A stretch of DNA of 64,000 nt, taken from positions 1 through 64,000 of the forward strand of contig NZ_RQVA01000001.1 in the NCBI RefSeq assembly GCF_003992255.1. Direction: 5' to 3'. Each line of letters starts with the position of its first letter. Positions within the stretch are counted from its first letter, which is position 1. Source of the stretch: F0422 sp003992255. Lineage in GTDB: Bacteria; Bacillota; Negativicutes; Veillonellales; Veillonellaceae. Shown piece after piece: positions 27,067-35,348 of the stretch. Under the pieces are notes generated by a model. It made no database searches and was not told the origin of the DNA. It saw only the letters and a program-made list of their open reading frames with translations. The position numbers and the translations under genes are program-made.

Positions 27067-27677
27067 GGTATCCACCTCATACTAGGATATATAACAAGGA
27101 TCATAGTAGCGACACTAAAAGAAGGACCAAAGGGAATATAGATATGTGTTGAAGTTGTGCACCGTACTATACAGCTATAAATGATACCGATGATTGACGA
27201 TAGTCCGCATAAGATAAGACAATCCAAAGAAGATAACCAGCAACTAATCGCCATAAGCCATTTTATGTCACCCCAGCCAACACCACCACGGCTTATCCAT
27301 CGTAAACACCACCATAATCCACCCATACAAAGTGCTCTCACTATGACTAAACTCATCTCTCCATATCCTATCCATTGGTAGACAAATCCACATATACAGA
27401 TAAGTATCGCTCCCTCATCAGGGAGAATATAATACAGCTTATCGATGGTAGATCCCCAAAAGAGCGTTATTTCCAACATATGAAGTAATACCAATTGAGT
27501 TAGATTAGAAATCCATCCGAGTTCAAAGGCATATACTAGTGCTAAGGTTCCTATTGTATGAGGAATAATGAACATGCAAAACCATCCAATATGTTCTTTT
27601 ATATAGCTCCAAGAAACAATGAGATAGAGGCTAAAAATCCCTACAAGTTCAGCTACACCTCCAATAACATATTCCAT
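27063..27677 (-). CDS. Prepilin peptidase (A24 family, short form without the methylase domain)
   Basis: This 204-residue polytopic membrane aspartic protease would cut prepilin leaders after the conserved Gly. The two catalytic aspartates appear in DKLYYILPDEG (near residue 80-90) and the GxGD motif GWGDIKW near 137. The N-terminal zinc/methyltransferase domain with paired CxxC motifs of PilD is absent, so the enzyme resembles short TadV/CpaA-type or archaeal forms and may cut without N-methylation. Embedded between the major prepilin and minor prepilins. Confidence 0.88.
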   Translation of the reverse strand: MEYVIGGVAELVGIFSLYLIVSWSYIKEHIGWFCMFIIPHTIGTLALVYAFELGWISNLTQLVLLHMLEITLFWGSTIDKLYYILPDEGAILICICGFVYQWIGYGEMSLVIVRALCMGGLWWCLRWISRGGVGWGDIKWLMAISCWLSSLDCLILCGLSSIIGIIYSCIVRCTTSTHIYIPFGPSFSVATMILVIYPSMRWIP

Positions 27678-27699
27678 GATTCCCTCTTCCTTCTATCAA

Positions 27700-28077
27700 T
27701 TAATTTTCACTATCCGGTGCAGTAACAGCAATATGCTTTCCTTTACCACCTTCATTTTGAACACTTGTTACGGTATACTCTCCACCTTTTGGCGTTTTCA
27801 CATGTTCTGTTAAGTACCCTTCCTTATATAATGTGTCCACTGTTGGAACAGCATCTGTAGATTGTTCCATCATATACAACTGTGCTGCATTCGAGATGGT
27901 TGTAACATCTGATTTAATTTTTGCTTCCTTTGCTTTATTGGAAGCATTTAAAAATTGTGGCATTGCTAACGATGCCAAGATTGCAATAATGGCCACTACC
28001 ACCATTAGCTCAACTAATGTAAAACCACCTTGTGAACGTTGTTTCTTGTTTAGTAGTCGTTGACGAATTCTTTCCAT
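27700..28077 (-). CDS. Major prepilin/pseudopilin (GspG/ComGC/PilA-like)
   Basis: A 125-residue prepilin with an 18-residue basic leader ending QGG, cleavage before FTLVELMVVVAIIAILASLA and the invariant Glu5. The globular part is short (about 80 residues) as in GspG/ComGC, without a cysteine pair. It directly follows the platform protein gene, the standard ComG/Gsp order, and is the best candidate for the main fibre subunit. Confidence 0.9.
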   Translation of the reverse strand: MERIRQRLLNKKQRSQGGFTLVELMVVVAIIAILASLAMPQFLNASNKAKEAKIKSDVTTISNAAQLYMMEQSTDAVPTVDTLYKEGYLTEHVKTPKGGEYTVTSVQNEGGKGKHIAVTAPDSEN

Positions 28078-28085
28078 ATGTCCTC

Positions 28086-29261
28086 CTATTGAATCCCTGA
28101 AATTGAATTAAACATAGGTAACATCACTGCTACCACGAGTAAAGCGATAATGACGCCCATAATACTGAGCATAATAGGTTCTAGCAATTGTTCTCCTCGT
28201 TTCATTGTACGATTCACGATTCCTTGATAATACGTATGAATCTGTTCTAGCATACTTTCAATATCCCCAGTTTCTTCACCAATCCGTAGCAAATCCCACA
28301 CTAGTGGAGTTCCTAATTCTACGGTGCGTAATGACTCTGTAAACCCATGACCCTGGCATATTGTATCTTTCACTTGCTTCTGTAATGTAGTTGCCCATAG
28401 ATTGCCCCAAAGTGATTCTGTCATCATTAGCATTTGTAGAATAGGAATACCACTGGCAATTAATAGCTTCCAAAGTTGGCTCATTCGTACTAATGTGAAA
28501 GCAATAGCCCATTCTTTCTTTTGTATCCACCTCCACACATATCGATGCACCTTAGTTTTTATACTATCTAAATGATATATATACCAGACGAGTAGCACCA
28601 ATACTGTACAGCAGCCTACCAATAATAAGCTATTATGCTGAAGCCATCTCCCCCCTGAAAATAGCATAGCCGTAAATGGTGGCAACTCAATGTGCATAGT
28701 CATAAATACTGACTCAAATTGAGGTAAAATAAATCCTATCGATACACCAATAAAAACCAACATTAAGATCAGTAAAAATGAAGGATACGTAATAGCCGAA
28801 ATGACTTGCTGCCGTAATCGATATTCTTCTTCATACATACAGTGAATCATCTCCAAGGCTTCTACAATAGCACCTGATGATTCTCCCGCTTCCAGTATAA
28901 TGACTGCAATAGACGGACACCCATACTTAGCAATGCTCTTAGATAACGGCATACCTCTTTTCACATCTTCTCGAATATCTTGATAGGGAATTCCTGTTTG
29001 CGTAGTGTCCACAAGCATGTCTAATGCCTTTTTCAAGGATATACCAGCTCCTAATAACATGTGCAATCGGTAGGAAAATTGAATCATATGCTTATGTTTC
29101 CAACATCTTTGCTGTTTATTATCAGATATATGGTCAATTCGAATCGGTTTGATTCGTTGATACTCTAACGTGAGTAATACTTCTTCCTCTGAATCTCCCC
29201 ATACTTTTCCTGACACAATTTGTGCGTCTGTGGTAAATCCTTCGTAGCTATACCAGCTCAT
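28086..29261 (-). CDS. pilC: Type IV pilus/type II secretion inner-membrane platform protein (PilC/GspF)
   Basis: A 391-residue protein with two repeated T2SSF domains (about 60-180 and 265-385) and three membrane helices. Motifs include FSYRLHMLLGAGISLKKALD, LEAGESSGAIVEALE near 126 and the matching second copy RIGEETGDIESMLEQI near 325. PilC forms the rotor between the ATPases and the pilin. It lies 12 bases after pilT and 8 bases before the prepilin gene. Confidence 0.92.
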   Translation of the reverse strand: MSWYSYEGFTTDAQIVSGKVWGDSEEEVLLTLEYQRIKPIRIDHISDNKQQRCWKHKHMIQFSYRLHMLLGAGISLKKALDMLVDTTQTGIPYQDIREDVKRGMPLSKSIAKYGCPSIAVIILEAGESSGAIVEALEMIHCMYEEEYRLRQQVISAITYPSFLLILMLVFIGVSIGFILPQFESVFMTMHIELPPFTAMLFSGGRWLQHNSLLLVGCCTVLVLLVWYIYHLDSIKTKVHRYVWRWIQKKEWAIAFTLVRMSQLWKLLIASGIPILQMLMMTESLWGNLWATTLQKQVKDTICQGHGFTESLRTVELGTPLVWDLLRIGEETGDIESMLEQIHTYYQGIVNRTMKRGEQLLEPIMLSIMGVIIALLVVAVMLPMFNSISGIQ

Positions 29262-29273
29262 ACATCCCCCTAG

Positions 29274-30269
29274 TTATCCATTTACTTGCAGCACTGCATC
29301 CAACATGGGCAACGATCCATAAGTGTTTCTAAGTTCTGCTACTGCCATTTCCAACGTTTTCATAGGTCGTTGTGTTTCTTGTAATGATACAATCTGTGGC
29401 TCTTTCCTTTGTCGAATCAAATTCGCTACAGCTGGTGTATTAATTAAAATATCTCGAATGGGAATAAACCTTTCCTCTATAATAACTAGGCGTTGACATA
29501 TAACGGCTCGTAATATCTGTGAAAGTTGTGTTCGCACTTCCTCTTGTTGATGAGCAGGAAACATTGATATCATACGGTTTATCGACATAGTTGCACGCTG
29601 TGTATGCAAAGTAGCAAAAACAAGATGACCTGTTTCAGCCGCATGCAGCGCAGCTTCTAAAGTTTCCTTATCACGTACTTCTCCAATTAAAATCACATCT
29701 GGATCTTCTCGCAGTGCATCCCGTATACCATCCGCCATATGATGAAAGTGACTATGTAATTCACGCTGATGGATAAGGGACTGCTTGTGTTCTAAGACAT
29801 ATTCAATAGGATCCTCTAAGGTGATAATATGTCGGTGCATAGTCTCATTAATATGCATTAAACAAGATGTCAGCGTATAGGATTTACCAGAGCCAGTAGC
29901 TCCCGCAATAATCACCAAGCCTTCTTTAAAAGATGTAATCTTACGCAATAAATTACCTTCTTCTGATGTATCTAACCCAGCAGTTGGTGGATATAAAATT
30001 CGCAAAGTACCTCCCCAACCACATCTCCATCGAAATAGGTGAACACGAATCCGATACCCCTCAAAGGTCATTGACCCATCATAAGACATCATAGTATCTA
30101 TAGGTTCCTCCGTTTGTTCACAGATAAACTCATCAATATCTTCCTCTGTCACCATATAGTCTGTAGCACATACATCCATACCTAATCTCCAATAAATAGA
30201 ACCCTGTTGTATATGGATATCTGTAGCGCCTAATTGAATTGCATGTTCTATCATTACTTTCCATTTCAC
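29274..30269 (-). CDS. pilT: PilT-like retraction ATPase
   Basis: About 331 residues. Walker A GATGSGKSYTL near 131, Walker B PDVILIGEVRDKETLEAALH near 200, the HTQ motif in ATLHTQRA and a PilT-type AIRNLIRE-like sequence (TPAVANLIRQ) near the C-terminus mark it as a retraction ATPase rather than GspE. I prefer the GTG at 30269, which overlaps the pilB stop as GTGA and follows GGGGG; the ATG at 30254 is the alternative. PilT presence argues for a retractable pilus, useful for twitching or DNA uptake, not plain secretion. Confidence 0.88.
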   Translation of the reverse strand: MKWKVMIEHAIQLGATDIHIQQGSIYWRLGMDVCATDYMVTEEDIDEFICEQTEEPIDTMMSYDGSMTFEGYRIRVHLFRWRCGWGGTLRILYPPTAGLDTSEEGNLLRKITSFKEGLVIIAGATGSGKSYTLTSCLMHINETMHRHIITLEDPIEYVLEHKQSLIHQRELHSHFHHMADGIRDALREDPDVILIGEVRDKETLEAALHAAETGHLVFATLHTQRATMSINRMISMFPAHQQEEVRTQLSQILRAVICQRLVIIEERFIPIRDILINTPAVANLIRQRKEPQIVSLQETQRPMKTLEMAVAELRNTYGSLPMLDAVLQVNG

Positions 30270-31279
30270 AATAATACCCCCACTCGACGCACTTCTTCCG
30301 TGGTTGTAACCCCTGCAGTGACTGCTTGAGATGCAGCTTCTTCTAAGGTACATACTACATGGTCCTCTATATGGTCCCATTCATGATTGTCCTTAGGGAT
30401 AGACAAGAGTTCAAATAACCCACATCTCCCTCGATATGTTCCATCATGATACATTCGAACTAAACGTTGAGAAATCGCTCCTATCAGAGTGGCTCGGATG
30501 ATGTATTCTTCTACCCCCATATCCACTAATCGTTCTATCACACCAGTAGCCCTATTGGTATGAATCGTAGATAGCACACGATGACCTGTCAATGCAGCTT
30601 GTACAGCTAATTCTGCGGTTTCACGATCTCGAATTTCTCCTACTACAATCGTATCGGGATCATGTCTTAAAATAGATTTAAGCCCTTTGCTAAACGTCAT
30701 TCCTATTCCTGGATTGACTCCTATTTGTACTGCTTTCGGTACAATCCTTTCAACTGGGTGTTCTAGAGTAATAATTTGCTCTTCATCTCCATTTAATTCT
30801 TGTAAAAGAGCATACAAAGTAGAACTTTTACCAGATCCTGTTGGGCCACAGACTAATAATAGACCATGTGGTCTTGCTAATAATTGGTACACTTCCTGTC
30901 TAACTGCATCAGGCATACCTAGTTCCTCTAGAGAACGGATCTGTTCATCATGCCAAAATAGCCTACATACTAAACTTTCACCATATACACCAGGTAGCGA
31001 TGACATCCGTATTGTCCCAGATTTACAATCTTGATTCCATACATACCGCCCATCTTGTGGCAAGCGTTTCTCGCTAATATCTAAAGAACTTAATAATTTC
31101 AAGCGATTAATGACTTGCTCCCCTTCTGGCATGGGAATAGTATCAATGTGTTGCAATCTGCCATCAATACGAAATCTAACTTGTACAGTTGTTTCTAATG
31201 TATCAAAATGCATGTCACTAGCTCCACTTTCATAGGCCCTTTGAAAGAAATGATCTAGTTCAATTTCCACATGGTACAT
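30266..31279 (-). CDS. pilB: PilB/GspE-like assembly ATPase (short, ComGA-like)
   Basis: From the ATG at 31279 (strong AAAGGAGGTGA site) the protein has 337 residues. It lacks the N-terminal MshEN-type domain and starts in the N2 domain (RAYESGASDMHFD). Walker A is GPTGSGKSSTLYALL near 128, the Asp box and Walker B DPDTIVVGEIRDRETAELAV near 195. The four-cysteine zinc motif common in GspE/PilB is missing before GRCGLFELL. Length and architecture resemble ComGA. First gene of the operon. Confidence 0.88.
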   Translation of the reverse strand: MYHVEIELDHFFQRAYESGASDMHFDTLETTVQVRFRIDGRLQHIDTIPMPEGEQVINRLKLLSSLDISEKRLPQDGRYVWNQDCKSGTIRMSSLPGVYGESLVCRLFWHDEQIRSLEELGMPDAVRQEVYQLLARPHGLLLVCGPTGSGKSSTLYALLQELNGDEEQIITLEHPVERIVPKAVQIGVNPGIGMTFSKGLKSILRHDPDTIVVGEIRDRETAELAVQAALTGHRVLSTIHTNRATGVIERLVDMGVEEYIIRATLIGAISQRLVRMYHDGTYRGRCGLFELLSIPKDNHEWDHIEDHVVCTLEEAASQAVTAGVTTTEEVRRVGVLL

Positions 31280-31440
31280 TCCTTCACCTCCTTTACTCGT
31301 ATAGTTACAATTCTTCTTATGTAAAAAATACCCTTGCAAATACTCTTAACAGTCAATATTTCCTGACAATCAGCATTGACTAGTAGTACATGATATAAAA
31401 AACATTTTCTAACATCATGACAATCTTCAAAATATAATTC

Positions 31441-31480
31441 AAAGAAAAAAGCAGCCATAAGAATTAATCTTATGACTGCT
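31441..31480 (-). terminator. Terminator of the LppM-like/zinc-ribbon unit
   Basis: A 13-bp stem (31450-31462 with 31468-31480) is followed on the minus strand by TTTTTTCTTT. The single imperfect pair is a G-U wobble in the minus-strand RNA but a mismatch in the plus-strand RNA, which supports the leftward direction. Confidence 0.8.
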
Positions 31481-31521
31481 AATACAGCACTATGTAGTTG
31501 TAATTATAGATTAGTATCCAC

Positions 31522-32361
31522 TTATTTTGTATCAGTAAGCACAATGCGATCTGCCTCTGTCAATGTAGGTGGATGTATATAATTATGGTATAGCATAGCC
31601 CCTGTAATGGTCAGTACAATACAGGCAATGCCCCCAACCAACAGAAACTTTTTGCCATCAATATGTCTACGGTAGATACCTATACCTACCAATCCTAAAG
31701 CACCAATAAAGAGTATAGCTCCTAAGTATTGAACTAATTTTATATTTTTATCATGGTGAATGAGGAAATCAGCTTGGATAGGAACCTCTTTCCCTTCCAC
31801 AAAATTATCTATTAGGTTCCATCGTAACGTTGTATTTTGGTTAGAAAGGTCTGTAGCATTTGTACGAAGCGGAGGTTCCGGTAAGTTCAATGTATAATGA
31901 CTTTGAGCCGTTTCCATAAATCGTTTTGTCATTGCATCAGATTGAACATCATGTTGTTTAGTAGCATCTTTAGGTAGTGTTAAATCGAAATTATAGGTAT
32001 CATAGAAGAACCCCTTTCGATACTTAACGCCTTTTCCCTCTTCACTAGGATTGTATAATTTATTGCCCGTCGCAACTAGAGATTGGATATTGGGGTAGTC
32101 TTTTTCAGCACTAAACCCTGTATCCGTTTTGGTGATTGTGAATCCATGTTTAACAAAATCCTCTTGTTGTTCATCAAATGGATTTCCTTTGTCTCCTACC
32201 AATGCCGCTACTGATGGATCCATTCCCATTTCAACATGTTGGTGCACAGATCCATCTTGACGTATTGTTGTTCCAATCTCTGCGGTAAAACATCCTGATA
32301 CCAATAATAAACAGGCTCCCAAAGCCATTGTACTCATCGCTTTTATAAGCTTCATACTCAT
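31522..32361 (-). CDS. LppM-like lipoprotein with C-terminal membrane helices
   Basis: A 279-residue protein. The N-terminal signal ends in the lipobox LVSGC near residue 24, followed by an extracytoplasmic domain beginning TAEIGTTIRQDGSVHQHVEM, which resembles LppM/DUF3153 lipoproteins (substrate-free assignment, from pattern only). Two hydrophobic helices lie near residues 213-231 and 238-258. The start may be the ATG at 32361 or the one two codons later, better spaced from AAGGGG. It is 27 bases after a zinc-ribbon protein gene. Confidence 0.65.
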   Translation of the reverse strand: MSMKLIKAMSTMALGACLLLVSGCFTAEIGTTIRQDGSVHQHVEMGMDPSVAALVGDKGNPFDEQQEDFVKHGFTITKTDTGFSAEKDYPNIQSLVATGNKLYNPSEEGKGVKYRKGFFYDTYNFDLTLPKDATKQHDVQSDAMTKRFMETAQSHYTLNLPEPPLRTNATDLSNQNTTLRWNLIDNFVEGKEVPIQADFLIHHDKNIKLVQYLGAILFIGALGLVGIGIYRRHIDGKKFLLVGGIACIVLTITGAMLYHNYIHPPTLTEADRIVLTDTK

Positions 32362-32388
32362 GTCCCCTTATTTAGTCATGTCTCCTTA

Positions 32389-33198
32389 TTATAGTCCACG
32401 AGCAGATTTAAATTCATCTAGTTTAGAGTAGAACAAGTCATACATTTTACCACCCTCAGCATAGCGATATTGGTAACCACGTAAACCATCAAACATGGCA
32501 TTCATGCGTTCTTTTTGAAGATTATTCATATCTTGGATTGCAGAACGGCTCGTTGGATCAAGTCTATTCATAGTTTCACTATCAATAGTCACTTGTTGTA
32601 CTTTGCTAGATCGGAAAGATTGTGTTGCCATACCCGATGTAATCGAACCACCATTGATATCGTCCGCCATGGATTTTAAAACGGATTCAAATTCCATTAA
32701 TCGATTAACAGCAGCTTGTTGTGCTTCTTTAGTCATCTGAGCTTGCAATTTTTGTGCTTCTGCCGCTTTAGCTTTTTCTTTTTCGGCTTCTTTTGCCTTT
32801 GTATCTTCAGTTGTTACTTCTGGCGCTTTAGTAACTACTGGTTTACTATCATTAGATGTAAAATACCATCCTACAATGCCTAAAATAACAACAGCAAAGG
32901 CAATTACAATCCACTTTAAAGTTTTATAAAAATCATCTTTCCCTTGATTTCCATTGGAATAGGCAACCTGTTGCTGCCCCATATGTTGCTGCTGATTCGG
33001 TTGTGCAGATACTGGTTGCACACCAACTGGAGCCCCTGCCTGTCCTCCAATTGGCGTTCCGCAATGGCGGCAGAACTTAGTCATCCCTTCAATGCTTTCA
33101 CCACATTTACTACAAATGTCATTAAATGTACTTCCACAAGAATTACAGAACTTTGAACCCTCTTCATTTGATGTTTGGCAATTAGTGCAGACTTTCAT
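32389..33198 (-). CDS. Double zinc-ribbon membrane protein
   Basis: A 269-residue protein with two consecutive zinc ribbons at the N-terminus (CTNCQTSNEEGSKFCNSC and CSKCGESIEGMTKFCRHC), a Gln/Pro-rich stretch (55-85), one membrane helix near 95-113, and an extracytoplasmic region with a charged Lys/Glu/Ala coiled coil (130-165). The ribbons would be cytosolic. The arrangement suggests a sensor or scaffold linking cytosol to envelope, but no function is known to me. Likely cotranscribed with the LppM-like gene. Confidence 0.75.
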   Translation of the reverse strand: MKVCTNCQTSNEEGSKFCNSCGSTFNDICSKCGESIEGMTKFCRHCGTPIGGQAGAPVGVQPVSAQPNQQQHMGQQQVAYSNGNQGKDDFYKTLKWIVIAFAVVILGIVGWYFTSNDSKPVVTKAPEVTTEDTKAKEAEKEKAKAAEAQKLQAQMTKEAQQAAVNRLMEFESVLKSMADDINGGSITSGMATQSFRSSKVQQVTIDSETMNRLDPTSRSAIQDMNNLQKERMNAMFDGLRGYQYRYAEGGKMYDLFYSKLDEFKSARGL

Positions 33199-33281
33199 AG
33201 GTCCCCCTTATTATTTACTAAAAATACTACAAAAAAACTATAAAACCACAAGAGTATTATACATACTAGTTATTTAAATAC

Positions 33282-34250
33282 CTAAAATATACTGTCATCA
33301 ACATAAGCTGCTATGTTTCTAAAATGATATATTTCCGCTCCTCTAAGTTGATAGGGATCACTTAACGTAATTAGCACATAGGCATTTTCTTTATTTCCAT
33401 CATGATTTTGAAAGATAATCCCACCATCATGATATACGCCTCCTAATTCACCTGTTTTATGAGCAATCGATCGATTAGGTAGGGCTTCATTAAATGTTTC
33501 TGTATCCGTTTGACCTAATAAATAGGTCAACATCTTTTCCCTAGATGCACCTGACATGTTTTTTCCATCTAACAGATTCATAAACCAAGTTCCTAAATCT
33601 TTAGCAGATGTATAGTTTTCTCGTCCTTCTTCTATAGCAGTCAGGTCCATCATGTTTCGCTGTAATTTTGTATCTGCATATCTATGCTTAACAATATATG
33701 TATTGATGTTTTCTATTCCCAATCGGTGAATCAATATATTCGTAGCTGTATTATCACTAATTGTAATCATCAACTTCGCTAGTTCATCTATAGTCAACGC
33801 CGTTCCTACAGAATACCCAGATAATATTCCAGCGCCACCAACTTGATCTGAACGTTGTAATAAAATTGTCTCATCTAAGGAAATACGTCCAGCCTCTACC
33901 TCTTCAAACAAGTAGCCTAAAATATACACTTTAATCATACTTGCTGCACGCATAGGCTTAGATTGCTTTACCACCGACTCACCATGATAACCGATATATA
34001 CGGATTCATACGGAGCCAATTGTATTGAGTCACTAATCTGTGATAACTTTTGTCTAGCCTTCTGCTTGTCCTCTACAGCATCTCCATATGTGTGAACATC
34101 ATTCTGATCAGAAGAAGCTATTTCACTTGTGGACATAGTATTCTCTTGAGATGTCTGACTAGTTGATGCTACTCCACATCCCACAGAAAGGCATGTCAAC
34201 GATATGGAAAAAAGAAGTCCCATTACTAATTTGCAGCTCTTCTTTTTCAT
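33282..34250 (-). CDS. Class A beta-lactamase-like serine hydrolase lipoprotein
   Basis: From the ATG at 34250 (AAGGAG at six bases) it has 322 residues: a lipobox LSVGC with Cys25, a Ser/Thr-rich linker, and a beta-lactamase2-type domain. The active-site motifs are SMIK (104-107), SDN (165-167) and KTG (265-267). I cannot find the Glu166-xx-Leu-Asn omega-loop motif needed for efficient deacylation; the matching place reads QRNMMDLTA. It may therefore be a peptidoglycan hydrolase or DD-peptidase-like protein or a weak beta-lactamase. It lies in an envelope gene block. Confidence 0.8.
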   Translation of the reverse strand: MKKKSCKLVMGLLFSISLTCLSVGCGVASTSQTSQENTMSTSEIASSDQNDVHTYGDAVEDKQKARQKLSQISDSIQLAPYESVYIGYHGESVVKQSKPMRAASMIKVYILGYLFEEVEAGRISLDETILLQRSDQVGGAGILSGYSVGTALTIDELAKLMITISDNTATNILIHRLGIENINTYIVKHRYADTKLQRNMMDLTAIEEGRENYTSAKDLGTWFMNLLDGKNMSGASREKMLTYLLGQTDTETFNEALPNRSIAHKTGELGGVYHDGGIIFQNHDGNKENAYVLITLSDPYQLRGAEIYHFRNIAAYVDDSIF

Positions 34251-34307
34251 GGTTTCTCCTTCGTTTATACTACGATACTGATACAACTAGTATATCTTTT
34301 ACGGATA

Positions 34308-35228
34308 TTAAAATTTTGAGTACAATTCAATCCAAATGAGCACCCACTGAACCAATACTACTAATCCCATAGTTATCATTAAAGAGTTTATGATACTTTG
34401 TACTGTATATACCAATCCTAGCTCCATAGAAACTTCTGGTTCTTCATGTGCGCTTGTATATGGTACATAGCGCCCAAATTGATTGAATTCTTCATCATCT
34501 TTTGTAGTAGATAATACAAAAATTCTCCAAGTCATTAATACAAATGTAAAAAAGCCCACCCAATTATTTAACTTAGGAATTACTAATAGTACTAAAGGCC
34601 ATAATACCCAAATACCATTTTTATTAATATCATGCGCACGGCGTACTAAATTCGTTAGATGAGCAATACCAATGACAATGCTCAAGAATAAAGACAGATA
34701 GGCTAAAACACCAGGTTCAATCGCTTTGCCTAATGATGCAAAGCCAAAAAGTAAATCAGTAAAATCGCGAATTTTTATACCTTTAATAGTGAGTGCTATT
34801 TCAGCATACAATAGTAAACCGCAAACACTAATCACAATAAAATATAAGAGTGAAAGTCCTATCATAGTTCTGAAGAACTCTGTTCGACTTGATCGGTTCC
34901 CAACATCAAATAATCTAGACGTAGCTGCCGTAAATCCTAACTGAAGATATTCTTTTAGTAAATCCACACCTTGTTTCCACACAGACGCAACATCTTGTAC
35001 ACCTCTACCGCCGCCAAACACAAAGTCGAACACTTCTTGCTTATCTACAGCATCTACTTGGTTCTTCATCTCTTGAGTCATCTGATGGATACTATTACTT
35101 TGCTCCATCTGTTCTTGATGTGCTTGTTTTTCAGTTTCCACACTTTCTGGCCCATTTAATCTTGTTCCACAGGAGCCACAAAATACACTATTGTCAGATT
35201 GTTTTGCGCCGCAATTCATACAAAACAT
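34308..35228 (-). CDS. Zinc-ribbon and DUF805 membrane protein
   Basis: A 306-residue protein: an N-terminal zinc ribbon (CMNCGAKQSDNSVFCGSC), a charged linker to about residue 95, then a DUF805-type membrane domain with four or more helices. The DUF805 hallmark RRAHDINKNGIWVLWPL is present near residue 190-206. DUF805 proteins are small membrane proteins of unknown function. It shares the N-terminal ribbon type with the protein at 32389-33198, suggesting a common theme in this block. Confidence 0.8.
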   Translation of the reverse strand: MFCMNCGAKQSDNSVFCGSCGTRLNGPESVETEKQAHQEQMEQSNSIHQMTQEMKNQVDAVDKQEVFDFVFGGGRGVQDVASVWKQGVDLLKEYLQLGFTAATSRLFDVGNRSSRTEFFRTMIGLSLLYFIVISVCGLLLYAEIALTIKGIKIRDFTDLLFGFASLGKAIEPGVLAYLSLFLSIVIGIAHLTNLVRRAHDINKNGIWVLWPLVLLVIPKLNNWVGFFTFVLMTWRIFVLSTTKDDEEFNQFGRYVPYTSAHEEPEVSMELGLVYTVQSIINSLMITMGLVVLVQWVLIWIELYSKF

Positions 35229-35300
35229 AGTTTTCTCCTTATTGTAATGACGTATTATAACACTTATCTATAGCATACCATATTTCTAATGCATATAAAA

Positions 35301-35326
35301 TATGCACTATGTAAACATAGTGCATA
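35301..35326 (-). terminator. Hairpin after the OatA-like gene
   Basis: An 11-bp perfect stem (35301-35311 with 35316-35326) with a TAAA loop lies just after the acyltransferase stop. On the minus strand it is followed by TATTTTATAT, a modest U-rich tail. Confidence 0.5.
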
Positions 35327-35348
35327 AATTTATAATTTGTAAATATAG

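Noticed and set aside
31340..31440. Promoter of the pilus operon
   Set aside because: TTGACT-like hexamers exist but no -10 lies at 16-18 bases; I could not support a specific site.
31255..31458. 67-codon minus-strand frame before pilB
   Set aside because: It overlaps the pilB start and a terminator hairpin, and has no domain or good ribosome site.
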